This document shows positions 1-11,756 of a DNA stretch of 64,000 nt, piece by piece (the first letter of the stretch is position 1; every line of letters begins with the position of its first letter). Position numbers and translations under genes: made by a program. Under the pieces are notes generated by a model. That model saw only the letters and a list, made by a program, of their open reading frames with translations, was not told where the DNA came from and made no database searches. Source of the stretch: Pleurostoma richardsiae (taxonomy: Eukaryota; Ascomycota; Sordariomycetes; Calosphaeriales; Pleurostomataceae); NCBI GenBank assembly GCA_030052745.1, contig JANBVO010000025.1, forward strand, positions 186,001-250,000, read 5' to 3'.

Positions 1-50
1 AATACCACACCCTTGGCTCAACCGATCAATATCCCATACTCTCACAGCGC

Positions 51-1737
51 CTACACCTCAGCCGCTCCATCGACTCCCCGACCATCCCCCTCCCCATGCG
101 CCGCGCCAATGCCCCCAGCCTCCAACCTCTCCATCGCCCTATCCACTTCCTTCTCCCACTTGCTCATCCCAACAATCCCCCACTCCAGCGCCCCGACCAG
201 ATACAGCGCGACACACTGCCCCACCCACAGGCCCGCGAGCCCCCAGCCGTGGAAGGCGAGGTATATCCCGGCCGGCAGCGCGCCGCAGTAGTAGCTCACG
301 AGGTTGACCAGGGCGCCGACCCACTGGCGGCCCATGCCACGCAGCGCGCCGCCGCACGAGCCGTTGAGCCCGTCCGCGATCTGGAACAGCGCCACGTACG
401 GCATCACGTCGGCCACCAGGCGGATGACGCGCTCGTCGTCGTTGAACAGCCGCCCGAAGGAGCCTCGGAACACCATGAGTGCGGTGAGGATGATCGCGCC
501 TGCGAACATGCTCAGCACGGCGGCGCAGTGCGCGGAGCGTGCAGCGTCGCGCGCCCGGCGAGCGCCTAGGAGGTTGCCAACGCGGGCGCTGGCGGCGACG
601 CCGAGACCGAAAGGCACGGTGTTGATGATTTGCTATAGGCATTCGGTGTTAAGAGACATTCTGCTGAAGATGGAATGGGGAAAAATGCGAACATCAAGAG
701 TCATGATACAAGATTGGGCCGCGAGCGGGATCGTTCCAAGGCGGCCGGCGGCCAGGGCGACGATTTCGAAAGCCCACCACTCGGTGCCGACGTGGATGAC
801 GCCTAAGAAAGCGAGACGAGCGAAGGCGCCTGCGTGCTGCAGGGCGCGCCGCGGGGCCAGGCCGCCCCAGCACTCGTGGCCACGGACGAAGGCGGCGTAG
901 GCGAGCAGAAGAAGGAAGGAAGCCCAGTAAGCAATGCCGGTGGCGAGGGGTGCACCGTAGATGCCGATATTGAGCTTATAGATGAAGAGCCAGTTGAGAA
1001 GGGCGTTTAATGGCGAGGTGATGAGCAGGACGTAGGTGCCCGGGCGGTAAATCTCTGGAAGAGTAGTGTTAGGGGGAACAAAGAAACTAGGAGTGGTGAA
1101 CAAGTAGGTTATGCTGACCTTGCGCCTGCAGGAACTTCTTCATCGCCTCGAACCAGATGTAGCCCAGACCGCCGGGGATGAGGCAGCGCAGGAACATGGC
1201 ACTCTGAACGCAGATGAACTCCTCTTGACCCAAGGCGCGGAATAGCGGCTCGGAGAAGAACCAGATGACCGCGACGACGGCATAGAAACCCGATAGCACA
1301 AAAAGCCCTCGCTGCAGCAGTATGCCCAAATCGTGCTTGTTGCTCGAGCCGGTGAAGCTACTCGACGCCAGAGTGTCCAGAGCTGTCGTACCTCCGAGAC
1401 CAATCAGCCACGCCGTAGACATCGCGAACATGTAGGAGAAGGCGGCCGTGGCCAGCGCCTCCGGAGACAGTCTGCCCACAATGAGCACCGAGACGGTCTG
1501 TAGCGAGTTCTGCAGGGTGTATGCCAGGATGACTGGGATCGACGACTTGGTCAGGAGCCAGATCTCGGCGAGCCATTGATGCCATCGCGGCCCTTGAGTC
1601 TCATGGGAGTCGGCTGCGAGAGCATCGGTGGAGGAAGAGTGGACAGAGGTCGCCGGTGGTTTCGGCAGCAGTGCCGACGTCTCGGTGGGCGGTACGTCCG
1701 GGGGTGTTGCCGTCCCGGGTGGGAGGACGTCGGGCAT
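51..1737 (-). CDS. MATE-family multidrug/toxin efflux transporter
   Basis: Integral membrane cation/drug antiporter of the MATE (MatE, PF01554) family, expected in the plasma or vacuolar membrane. I read three exons on the minus strand: 1737-1119, 1054-693 and 632-51, giving about 520 residues, a normal length for fungal MATE proteins. The intron at 1055-1118 joins FLQAQ to EIYRPGTYVLL, and the intron at 633-692 joins SCIMTLD to QIINTVPFGLG; both restore the family pattern, including the VAASARVGNLLGA segment in the second half. About twelve hydrophobic segments follow a Pro/Ser/Thr-rich N-terminus of about 65 residues. A longer in-frame start at 1944 exists, but the extra residues look unlike the family, so 1737 is preferred. 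The next gene upstream is a Zn2Cys6 regulator on the same strand. The family is certain; the substrate is unknown. Confidence 0.9.
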
Positions 1738-3629
1738 CTTGACAGTGACTGGTGATAGAGAGCCAGGTATGGTAACGCAGTCCTGGACAGACCTGGTGGA
1801 AGAGCGGGAAAAGAAGCGAGCTGGGTGAGATGGCGTCACTAGACGCAAGACATGGCTGGCCTCAAGACCTGATAACGGCAAGGAGAACCGGACCAGCTGA
1901 TACACGCGCCTCGGCTCTTGAGGGATATTCCACTTGGAAGACACAATGAAAAAAGTCAGCAGAGACAGGAGATCTCAAAGCCACTTCACCTGCCTCACGG
2001 CTGCCCCTTAGCCCGCAGGACCAGTCCGAACCCGCAGCTCACGGCCGTGATAATGACAGTCATGCCCCACGCCAGAGGGGCAATGACATTGGGTTAGCGA
2101 TCTGCTGTAGATAAGAGCAGCTGCAAGTCCCGCAGGGACCAGCCCAGATCGGATCGGAGTCTGCGTAGCACGCGGAGCCTCTCACGGCAGCTCGCCTGCA
2201 GTGGGTATTTCCGGGGCGGCGAGCTGCACATGGTGTCACTGTGTCAGCGCAGGTAGATCGGAGTGACCACACAGTAGGCAGGACGGGGAGTATTCCCATT
2301 TGTAAAAGGCTTCCCAATCGAATTGACAGCTCGAAAGCAAAAGGATCGGCGATGACCGAAAAAGGCCTCGATAAGGAGCAGACAGTCGAGTCTCGTCCAT
2401 GCCCTGACCGGCATGGGAAAGCGGGTTCTGCCAACGTGGCCGGCGTGTTCAACGGCAGATGCCTCGCCAGTAATTGGTCCCAGATCCTCCCATTGGCATC
2501 TCCTAGCTTGCCGGCACACTTGCGCTGCGAATCCAATGGCTTCCCCAATGGGCGGCCGGCCGGACACGGCGCGGCGGTGACGAGATGCGGTCTCGTTGGT
2601 CAATGGCGTTCAACGGATCAATGGGGTCCCTTCGGGTATCTATCTCTCGAGTGGAGAGCCGTGAGCGGCGCGAGACTTATCTCGAGTTCGCGGAACCCAA
2701 TTGAATAGCGTAATCGCAAACGGGAGAGCTGCCGCCGCCGCAAATCGCTTCTCCCACGCCGCCGCTTTGTCGTGATCGCTGGTATTTACGTAAATCTCAC
2801 GGCGACGAAAAGGTGCTCTGCTGCTGCTCACGCGGAGAAACAAGAAACAACGCAGGGCAAAGCCAAGGCATTCTGGCATGCCGGCGAATGTCCGAGTATC
2901 CCGGGTGAGACTGGGCGACAAAGCAGAAGCGCATCTGCAAGATCTCGGAGATCTCGTAGAGGCATTTCTTGTGTCTTTGATAAAAACCGTATTTCGTCTG
3001 CGATTATTGATATGAATTAACTTCCTGCCTCTGCTGCTTTCCCTCACCGTCTCTTGTTCCCCTCGGCGGGGTTTCTGGCTGACGTCACATCCTAGTCTGA
3101 CAGGGGGTGTGAGAGGGAGCTTGGGCCTCGCTGTGTGAGCAGCTGCATGACCTCGTGTCGATAAGCATTTCGCGCTTCTCGATATCATCTGGATGGTCAG
3201 TGACGATGGTGAGAAGGGCGGCTTGATACGCTCTTCATACGGTTCAGAACTAAAAGTCAATATTGGAAAGATCCCAGAGACAGTCTCTAAGTGATACTGC
3301 AGTGAACCAGCCATTCCAGGGCCGCACCAACTCCTTCAACTCGTTTCCCACCCAAACAGCCACTTTTTGAACCCCTTCGACAACTATGTCGTCCTTTCCC
3401 AGCCCCAACACCCGTATCCGATCCAGTTCCAGAACTCCAAATCCACCTTCAAAATCATCCAAGGGTATGGGAGAGGCCAAACGCCAGCGCTGAACCGAAG
3501 GAGAGGACACCATGATGCTGTACACCGTACACCCACGTTCACCCGCCAACTACAACTTCCTTAATCCATGATGATATGCGCCCGTCCCTCCCTGATAACC
3601 CCGACAGTAACCAAATCCACGACTCCATC
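1738..3629. other. Intergenic region between the MATE gene and the Zn2Cys6 regulator
   Basis: This 1.9 kb holds the promoter of the MATE gene and the 3' flank of the upstream regulator. Several open frames of 60-220 codons occur on both strands (for example 2640-3314 minus), but they overlap one another in different frames, lack recognisable domains and read as low-complexity peptides. I see no supported gene, repeat or RNA here. Confidence 0.5.
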
Positions 3630-5941
3630 TCACTCCCCGGCGGCCTCCTCCTTGCCCCCAGCCAGCCAAGCCTGCAGCTCCACCGCCCTCCCCATCGCCT
3701 CCTCGGCCACCGCCCACCCCTCCAGGCTCTGCTGCACCAGGCTGATGGTGAGCATGCTCTTGACGAACCGGTCGTGCGGCGTGCCCCGCGCCGCCGGCGT
3801 GATGCACAGCACCACCCACCCGAACACCCCGAGCACCGACCGCCACGCCCCCAGCGGCACCCGCCACATCGCTGTCCACAGCTGCAGGAACTGCGCCTGC
3901 GAGACCACCGCCCCGAAGGGCCGCCGCGACGCGATCGCCCGCGAGTAGATGAGCGCCGCCTGCCGGACGGCCTGGTAGAGGATGTCGGGCTGGTCGGCGG
4001 GCGGCGGGGTGGAGGAGGCGGGAGAGTGGGATGCGGAGGACTCGGAATTATCCTGCTGGGACGAGTGGCCGCTGGCTGGTGATGGCCGCCTAGAGGCCCG
4101 GCCGCGCTGGGATCCAGGGTCCGACGAGCAGGAGTCGGACTGCGTGCTGCACGCTGACGGACGGCGTCCACCCTGAGAGGGAGAGTGCGGCGGCATGGAG
4201 GAGATGCGCTCGTGGATCCACGTGGAAGTCGTGCATATCTTCTGCAGCTCCTTCGGGGAGGGATCCGAGGGCAAGGACAGGACGGCCGTAATGAGAAAGC
4301 GCATGTCATCTAGTATGTGGGCCGTGGCAGAGTGGAGGTCCAGGGCGTCTGCGCAAGTAGCGAAGGGGGCAAGCGATGCGACGAGCGGAGTGTTGAAGGC
4401 CAGACGCAAAGGGACCTGCGTCGACTCGGTGAACTCGAACTCGGGCCCGCTCTGCAGAAAAGGGGGAACCTCGCAGGACAGAGCTATCGCCACATCGGAG
4501 CTATATACGACATTAGTGCGCTACTCCATGCCCACCCGAGGTATCCAGACCCGTCTGAAACGTACCTGATCACGAGTTTTGCAAGCAGACCATTCAGACC
4601 GAGACTGCGGAAGCCTCCCCTGAGTCTTATCATCTCGCGCAGACCTCGCAGGTGTGCCCTCAGATCGCGGTCCTCGCCCCAGTACCACTCATCCATTATG
4701 AGCTGCGTGACGCCGGCAATTGCCTCGTCGCTGGTCGCCGTCTTAGACCGCAGATGGTCGTTCAGCATGCGGATCGCCATCCCCTTATGCGACATCACGA
4801 CCGTCCTGTCGAGATGTCCGGTCTCGTTCAGGAAGCAGGCAGCCGTGTAAATGGCGATCTGCGCCAGGAGCGGTGTCTGGATGCAGAAGGGGACGTAGAA
4901 TTTGATGTACTGGTTCGAGGGGTCGGGGCTGCCGTCGAGGCATGCCTTGAACCGACAGAGGAGCTTAACAACTGCGATCTAACCGTCAGCCACTGTTCAA
5001 CCTTGCCAGCGGATCCCCGCATCTCTCACATATTCTCAACAGCTCCGCATTCTGTCTCGTAACAGGGATGGGAAGGTGTGCCAGGTCCTCCAATGGGTTC
5101 GACATCTGCAGAGCATGCCCGGTCAGGGATGGCTGCTGCTTGTCCACTAACCATGACAGAATCTCATCTGTCTTCCCTGGATGCCACTGGTCGTTAAAGT
5201 ACAAGTCGGGTACGGCAGACCGGACCTGGAGGAGCCTGACTGCGTCGTGGATAGCGTCCGAATGGAGCGTGCAGTTCTCGCCGCAGACTGGTAGCCCAGC
5301 GGGGCCTAGACTTCCAGGCGCGGACGTCCACTGGTTGATCCATGGTCCGAGAGATGTTGCACCGGGGAATTGAGTCTCTATGTCGATGCCGGACCATCGG
5401 ACGATCTCTCCCGAGTCATCCCCGATTCCTTCGGGCCAGCCTGGTGGCGGTAATGGCGAAGGAGTCCGAAAAGGAAAAAGAGGCTCGGTGATGCCTTCAA
5501 TTATTGGGACAGGAAGCTCGTCGGAGAATGCTGATGGTAGCAGAGAGATGGTAAATGATGGGTGATTTACTGAGCCTCCTGGATACGCTGTGCGTCTGTC
5601 GCGGGAGTAGTCAGACTTGATTCTAGAAAAGAAAGAGGTCTCATGCGGAACTGACTTGTTGCTCGGCTTATATTCACAGACAGGCGGTGGAAAGCGTCTG
5701 GCGCAGTTGCTGCACGGTTGTGCCTGGTTACACTGCAAGCAGACGTCAGTGGTCGGACAGAAGCACACATATCGATGCCACGATGACAACCAAAAACAAA
5801 GTCCCGCAGGGAATCGCGACAGAGAAGAGACATGAGAAACGCCAATACCCTCTGTTTCCTTCTCCTACACTCCCCGCAAGAGGTGGCCGTCCTTTCCGTA
5901 CGTGATACACGGGATACACGGATCTGCATGGCGTCGGACAT
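3630..5941 (-). CDS. Zn2Cys6 fungal transcription factor with Fungal_trans_2 (DUF3468-type) domain
   Basis: Nuclear DNA-binding regulator. My model has five exons on the minus strand: 5941-5849, 5732-5656, 5595-5030, 4971-4566 and 4500-3630 (about 670 residues). The intron at 5733-5848 interrupts the zinc cluster; after splicing the cluster is complete with spacing C-x2-C-x6-C-x5-C-x2-C-x8-C within residues 22-50. The intron at 4972-5029 gives ELLRIFVKLLCRF, and the intron at 4501-4565 gives KLVISSDVAIALSCEVPPFL, both typical of the regulatory domain of this family. The 60-base intron at 5596-5655 has good donor, branch and acceptor signals but is a multiple of three without a stop, so it may be retained. 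A Ser/Pro-rich linker lies near residues 455-500. It sits upstream of the MATE gene on the same strand, so control of that gene is possible but only inferred. Targets are unknown. Confidence 0.88.
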
Positions 5942-8027
5942 GACGTTCTGAAGAAGGGGGGTTGTTCGGCCTCGCGGGCCTCTCGAAGGCCACCAGTAGG
6001 CCTTAGGACAACGTATAAGAGGGTCCTTGTGCCGTCCGTAGGGCTGGGCTTATAAAAAGGGCACGGGATTCGTGCTGTCTTGGGCGGCCTGTCAGAGCAC
6101 GGGCCCAGGCCTGGCCATCCAACCCCACGACAGGGGCGTCGGGGATTCTATGCAAGATGTCGGGATTAGCACCAGCTAGGTCTAGCGCAGTGCCAAACAG
6201 CTTGTCGCTTAAGCGGACTGACCAGTCGGGACTGTGTCAGGTTGGGGAAAGTCAGGAGCTAGAGAGAAGCTTAAAGGGCGTTCTGGTACTGCCGGACAGG
6301 GGGATGTATAACGTGGATAGAGAGTGGCCTGGGAACTCGATGCCAAGAACAAGTATTTGGTCGTTTGACTGGAGAAAAAAGTTCATGAAGATGACATCGT
6401 TTGGGGGCGGAGGAAGGTTGAAATATGCCATCAACATCTCGCGTTCAGGACTCGTCTAACGCTCCCCCATCTCTCTGATATTTTTGGGAAGGGGGGGGCA
6501 GGGAGGCCAACCAAGCTGAGTACGACGCACTCGCGATGGTCCCAGTTCACCGCTGCCATTCGCCGGCTTGGCTTTCTCTAGACCTGGTCCAGAGCGTCAA
6601 GAGACAGGGCAGTGCTTGGTTGGTTGGCACCATTAGCGCGCACTCAACATCGACGGTGTTGCTCATCCGTGAGACATGCATACGAGCGCGTGCTCACACG
6701 CCGTTGATGGTTTCGATCGTCGCCTTGAAACTTGAACCATTCAAGAGCTGCAGCGCCACGTTTCCAAGCCGGTGAGTCTTGGAGAAAGGAGTAAAGGAAA
6801 GGTGCAGCTGATGCCTATCACGATGACGCCGCCATTGGTGTTGCTCGCGAGTCAGTGATGCAGGTCCAGGAGACTGTGAGAAGCCACGCAGGTGCCAGCC
6901 AATTCAGCTGTGCAGGCAGCATGTGGAACTTTTCGGACGGAGCAATTCCAACGTTGACGGGTGTCTCGAACGATACTACCCGGTTTGGACAAGGAGCGCA
7001 AGACGCGGGGACCGACAGATTTCCGCGGAGGGACCTTGGGAGCTGTAGGGCTGGTGGCTTGGCCAGTCCTCCAAGCTCCTCACCACCTCCAGGTATTGGC
7101 AGTCCTCCGTGAAAGCTCAGAGGCAGCTCTACGAGCCGTGGCGTCTGGCTTTCTTAGCCGGAAACATTCTCCTGCATTCTGCATCGGCCAAGCTTCACGG
7201 GAATCTATAGTGCCGGGAAATACCGATCTCTTGCTGCCTGATGTGAGTCGTCAACCCCGCGGTGAACACGAAACACCAGAATCGCACTTGCAGACGTGGG
7301 CCAACGACGTCAGCACAGGAACGGGAAGCAGACCATCAAGGCGCCGTGCTGCAGTGCTCCTGCTAGCTTCTCACCCAAGGGACGTTCTCGGCCTTGGCCC
7401 AATAGGAGATCCCGCATTTCAGAAAAGAGCGAGGAAGACTCTCAAGATGCAATTCCGAGACACATCGTAGGTTAGTGCATAATCCGAATGGCTATCCAGC
7501 TGATGCGGAACGTTTTATCTGTTGTTGTCTCTTGATTCCGTGGGGGGACGGTGAATTAAGGATAAGGTTAAGCAGGTAGGTATTTTAAGCTTACCTAAGG
7601 TGATCCCCGCTGTCAGTGCATTTTGGGGTTTGGTCTCCACCAGAACCGAGCTCTCGGGACTCCCCCAAGCCTGTTGAGGAAGTGAGGCCGTCCACAGTCT
7701 CCAACTAGGTACCCAATGTATGCATAAACTCACAATGGGAAAAAACGAACATAAGAGACGTGCAGCTTCAAATAAGTCCTACAAAGCAATGTTGACATTC
7801 GACTAACTGAGGTATCTAAGTGCACCCGCTACCGCCGTCGTAAAATCGTCCATGAGTTCGTAAATGCAACACGTGTGTGCTATAATTGGTATCCCCTCGA
7901 GAGAATTCACTGTTCAGCCCCCAAACGCCCCCTGACGCCAATCACCGCGTTGTGTTCTCTAGTACCCTCCTCTCAGCCCCTCTGAGTTGCAACAAGTAGC
8001 TCCTCCTCCCTTCAGCTTTGTTTCCCC
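5942..8027. other. Intergenic region, promoter side of the regulator and 3' flank of the patatin gene
   Basis: Two kilobases with no supported gene. Open frames such as 6157-6459 plus (100 codons) and 6961-7470 plus (169 codons) show no domain, no splice-supported extension and ordinary mixed composition. A good TATA-like sequence TATAAAAAGG lies at 6051-6060 on the plus strand, about 100 bases before the 6157 ATG, so a small unrecognised plus-strand transcript cannot be excluded. Confidence 0.4.
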
Positions 8028-10080
8028 TTAGCGACCTCTGTAGTCCGGCTTCCTCGCCATATTAACCGGAGGCGGCGGCTCGTCATCTAGGGGATATGGT
8101 GGCGCACCGCCTCCAGCGTACCCCCCTCCCTGCCGCCGAGCACCACCAGGCGCCTGGTTTTCCGGCAGGGGTGTCTTGGGTGGCAGTGGCGGGGGTTCGG
8201 CGCGATGCGGCGGCACCTGAGCGCTGCCTTGCCATCTTGGGTGCTCATCCGGTGACGTTATTGCAATCTTGTCCGTCCCGGCTGCGTTTCGGTACTGCGC
8301 CGGGGTGGGTGCCATGACGACCAGGCGATCCGAGTCGTCCACTAGCGACCCAGGTGGTGCTGAAGCACGGTGTGGCGCTGCTGGTGGCGGCTGTGTCGGC
8401 CTGCTTGGAGGAGTGCCCGACCCAGCCCGAGGAGGTGGGGGAGGGTTGCTGGTGGGTGCTGTTGGAGGTCTGACACGCTCGCCTGAGCTACGTGGTGAAG
8501 GCGTGTTCCCCGCCGGAAGTGACAAGCTGTCAGGCCCGGACTCGTACGACTGCCGGCTGGGCGGCTTGCTGTGGGAGGTGAAGGCGGGGATGTCGCCCGG
8601 GAGCTCAACAGCCAGCGGCTGTGAGATCTCCGGCAACTTCTGGGTCCACTCTGGGATGTCACCCATGCGCTCGTAACGCTGCTTTGCCCTATAAATCTTA
8701 GCCATCTTGGCGGCAGCATCCTGCACCTTCTTCTGCTCGACCTTCCGCGACAGGTACATCCTCGTCGACGTGCTAATCTCTGCAAGTCGGTGCCACTCGT
8801 TCATGCCAAACTCGCCGACGCCAATCTCGACGTTCAGGCGGTAGTAGTTTTCAATGTTGACACCCCGTTTCGTCAGGTGTTCCCTCTCCATGTAATCGTG
8901 CGTCTTCTCACATCCCTCGATCTTCGCAATCAGTTTTCTCTTCGCCTCTGCGAACTCTCCGAGGAAACCTTCGTACCACTCCGCCTTGTTCAGGTCGCTA
9001 CCTTTAGGACGCTTTCCGGTGCCAACACTCAAGAACACGCCGACCTCGCGGCCTGGCCATTCGTTAACGACCGCTTCGTCGAGCGCTTCCGGTGATGGGT
9101 TGAACCGCCCGTCGCCGTCATCATGGAAGACGGACTGGCCGATGCGGATGGGTTTGAAAGCCAGGCCAATGGAGCAGGTCGCTCTGCCGGCCTCCCAGAT
9201 CTTGCACTCGTACTCCGGAGCAGGCTCTTTCCTCGAGTCGTAAGATCTCAAGAGAACAGGATCTGTGCCTTTCGGTGCCCCCTTATAGACAGCTGTGACG
9301 GCGCTAGACATGCATTAGAAAAGATAGTTGACAAAAGCGCGATTCCAGACAAAAGGCTCACGTTTTTGTCCTGTTCTCTCTAGAATCATACAGCCGCGCA
9401 TTCGGGTCTCCTCCCCTGGCGTTGAACACCGGCCTCGCCATCTGCGTAGTAGGACTCCTGGCGCTGAAGCTCACTACACTAGCATTGCTGGCGTGTCGCC
9501 TCGGTCCTTGCGCGGCGCTCGATCGTGATGCTGCAGACAGCGGACTGTACACTTCGGGCTCCGATCCGTCGTTGCCCTCTGCGCCGTAGATGGTGTGCTC
9601 CCTGACCGCATTCTTGATAGCCTCTTCCAGCTTGCTCGCCTTGAACAGCGTAGGCCGCGTCGGGATGCCCAAGATCGTCTTGTCCGTCTCGAATACCATG
9701 CGCGTCAGGCGCACATACAGCTCTTTGCAGGTCTCCAGGTCGAGGCGCAGTCTTCCCAGCATGAGAGCGATTAGGCCGCCGGTGCCGGTCCCGACGATAA
9801 GGTCGAAATGGTCGGCCGGTTTCGGGATCTCGTGTCTCCGTGGCGCGCGGCCCTCGATCTCGACAAATGTGCGGTGCATGATCTCCTGGATGATGATGAA
9901 CATGCTGTAGCCTCGCACTCCTCCGCCATCTGTTTTTCGCGACGACGGGTCAGCCGCCACCAATCTCTCAGGAAATGCGCGGGGCGGGTTGGAGGGGGTT
10001 ATGCGACGCTTACCTAGAGACAGAACGCGGAGGGGAGGCCCCTTGGTGGTGTCTTTTCGTTTTAGGCCGTTGGACTCCAT
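8028..10080 (-). CDS. Patatin-like phospholipase domain protein with altered nucleophile elbow
   Basis: Three exons on the minus strand: 10080-10014, 9929-9362 and 9303-8028, about 636 residues. The intron at 9930-10013 joins VLSL to DGGGVRGYSM, restoring the patatin oxyanion-hole motif near residues 22-30. The intron at 9304-9361 joins NRTK to TAVTAVYKG. The N-terminal 330 residues form a patatin domain (PF01734), and the C-terminal 200 residues are Pro/Ser-rich and probably disordered. The usual serine motif GxSxG reads GTGTG near residue 68 (9780-9800), so the expected catalytic serine is glycine; FDLIVGTGTGGLIA is otherwise a perfect elbow. A DDG near residue 275 may supply the dyad aspartate. 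From memory some fungal patatin relatives share the GTGTGG form, so this could be a conserved non-hydrolytic or divergent subgroup. The start at 10080 fits the domain edge; an in-frame ATG at 10197 is less likely. Confidence 0.88.
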
Positions 10081-10514
10081 GACTCGTGAATACAAAGAAG
10101 CCGAGCCGTAAGGGAGCTGGGCAAAGCAGGAGGTGGGAAAGAAGGAAGTTTTGTCGACGCCGGCTGCCGTGGGGAAATTGCTGTGGGAATGCGTCACTGC
10201 GTCACTATCACGCGCGGGACAGGGAGCTTAGGCCAAGTGTTAGCGAGGGGGAGATCGGCGTCGTCAACGCCACAGCGTGCGTCAGTGCCAGGTCCCTCGG
10301 CGTGGCTTGTTCGCCCGGTTAGCGCTCAGTGGGAGAGAATGGACATGGGTTTAAGGCAAGGGTACGCAGGTGAAGAGATGCCGGAGGTTCCTGGGAAGGA
10401 TGCTGAAGTACGCGTTCCTGGGAGTAATAATCGAAGAAAAGGTGCAGGTTTCCTTCCGGGTCACTCGGCCTCTTGCTCTCGTAATGCCGACTTGGGTGAT
10501 CGTCGTATAGTCAC

Positions 10515-10534
10515 CCTCTCTCTCTCTCTCTCTT
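10515..10534. repeat. CT dinucleotide microsatellite
   Basis: Ten CT units in a row, followed by a CT-rich stretch, 430 bases upstream of the patatin gene start. On the patatin coding strand this reads as an AG-rich tract, common in fungal promoters. Confidence 0.85.
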
Positions 10535-10719
10535 CTCCTCTGGAACGGCAACAAGAGCCGGGAGTCACTCACACCCAACGCCTTCCCGCACTGTAAGACA
10601 AGAGAACAAGAGAGACAGATGGAGAACGTGGAACCAAACAGTGGGCCGCTCTCCCGGGCGGATGGGGCGCAGTTTTGTTTCTCCCTGCTCTGCTTCTCTG
10701 CTTTTCCAAGACAGAGAGA

Positions 10720-10747
10720 GATACGGGCGCGATACGGGCGCGATACG
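10720..10747. repeat. Short tandem repeat, unit GATACGGGCGC
   Basis: Two full 11-base units and a partial third, head to tail, in the upstream region of the patatin gene. No function is evident. Confidence 0.8.
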
Positions 10748-11053
10748 AAACGAGCCTTGGAGGAGCGCAGCCGAATGCTTTTCCTTCTGCCTGCCTGGCA
10801 CCTATCTCCGTCGCACAGCATCCAGAGACTCCAGGCAAACCATTCAAACGCGGCAAGTAGGGCTAATATGCTGTTTTATGCGTCTCTCCCTCTCCCTCCC
10901 ATTATTCAGCTGCTCCCCGACTGCTTTCTCCAAAATCTGCATGGTAACGTAACCATCTTCGACCTTCCATCCAGCGGTACCTGCAAGGAGTCGAGTGTTC
11001 GCAAGTCTGTTAGCTAAGCGGAGCCTGTAATGGATGCAGGTAAGATCATGGAT

Positions 11054-11078
11054 GACTGACTGACTAACTGACTGACTG
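11054..11078. repeat. GACT tetranucleotide tandem repeat
   Basis: About six ACTG/GACT units with one imperfect copy (TAAC). Simple slippage repeat. Confidence 0.8.
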
Positions 11079-11756
11079 CCTGGCAACAACAGTGCCTGCA
11101 GTGCAGCACTAGTCCTGTGGAGGAGACAGGGCTGCAGGTTGTACCGTCTCTCCGGCTCCTCTGCAATCTTCCCCCTTTCCCACTCACGTTCGTCAAGCCA
11201 GGTACCCGATCTTGCCCTTGTTCAGCTAATGCTGTCGCATCTGCAGTCATATGGCTAAACACCGCCCGGCCAGCTTCTACAACACCATTGGCTGTCGACG
11301 CACTCTGTACGGGCGCCAAGCAGATCAGGTTCGCCTTGGGTTGTGGCTGTGTCCGTCCGGCAAGGGCGATAGGTGGATGCCGTTCAAGCCGTTGCTGACG
11401 CTTTCTCTGCATCGCCACACACCCAGAAGCGCCTTTTGGTTCTCAGGCTCTCAATATCTCTGGTAGTTTGGCTTTCATGTCTCTTCATACTCGTGACTGG
11501 CCAATCCGGAGGCAGGAGATCAAAGCACCGATTCTCCACGGTATTCATCAGATCGACGGTATGGTGATGATACAGCGGAGATGCTACACGCAATAGGGAA
11601 ATCCGCCGGTCTTCTAGAAGCATGCAGGTTGGCAGAGTGGACGATCACACTGTTCCATGTTCGAACTTTTTCTGTCTTACCGTGTATCTGCCCTCTGTTG
11701 TCCACTGTCTGCAGTAACCCCCGTACTTCCTAATTTCTGTCGATGACAAGCCTCCT

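Larger units (their letters stand above)
10081..11756. other. Intergenic region with several short simple repeats
   Basis: About 1.7 kb between the patatin gene start and the 3' end of the NmrA-like gene. It contains a CT dinucleotide run, a short GATACGGGCGC tandem and a GACT tetranucleotide tandem, listed separately. Open frames up to 156 codons overlap in several frames and show no domain. I see no supported gene. Confidence 0.45.

Noticed and set aside
2640-3314. Minus-strand frame of 224 codons
   Set aside because: No domain, overlaps other frames in GC-biased sequence and has no splice-supported continuation.
6961-7470. Plus-strand frame of 169 codons
   Set aside because: No domain, mixed composition and no promoter or splice context.
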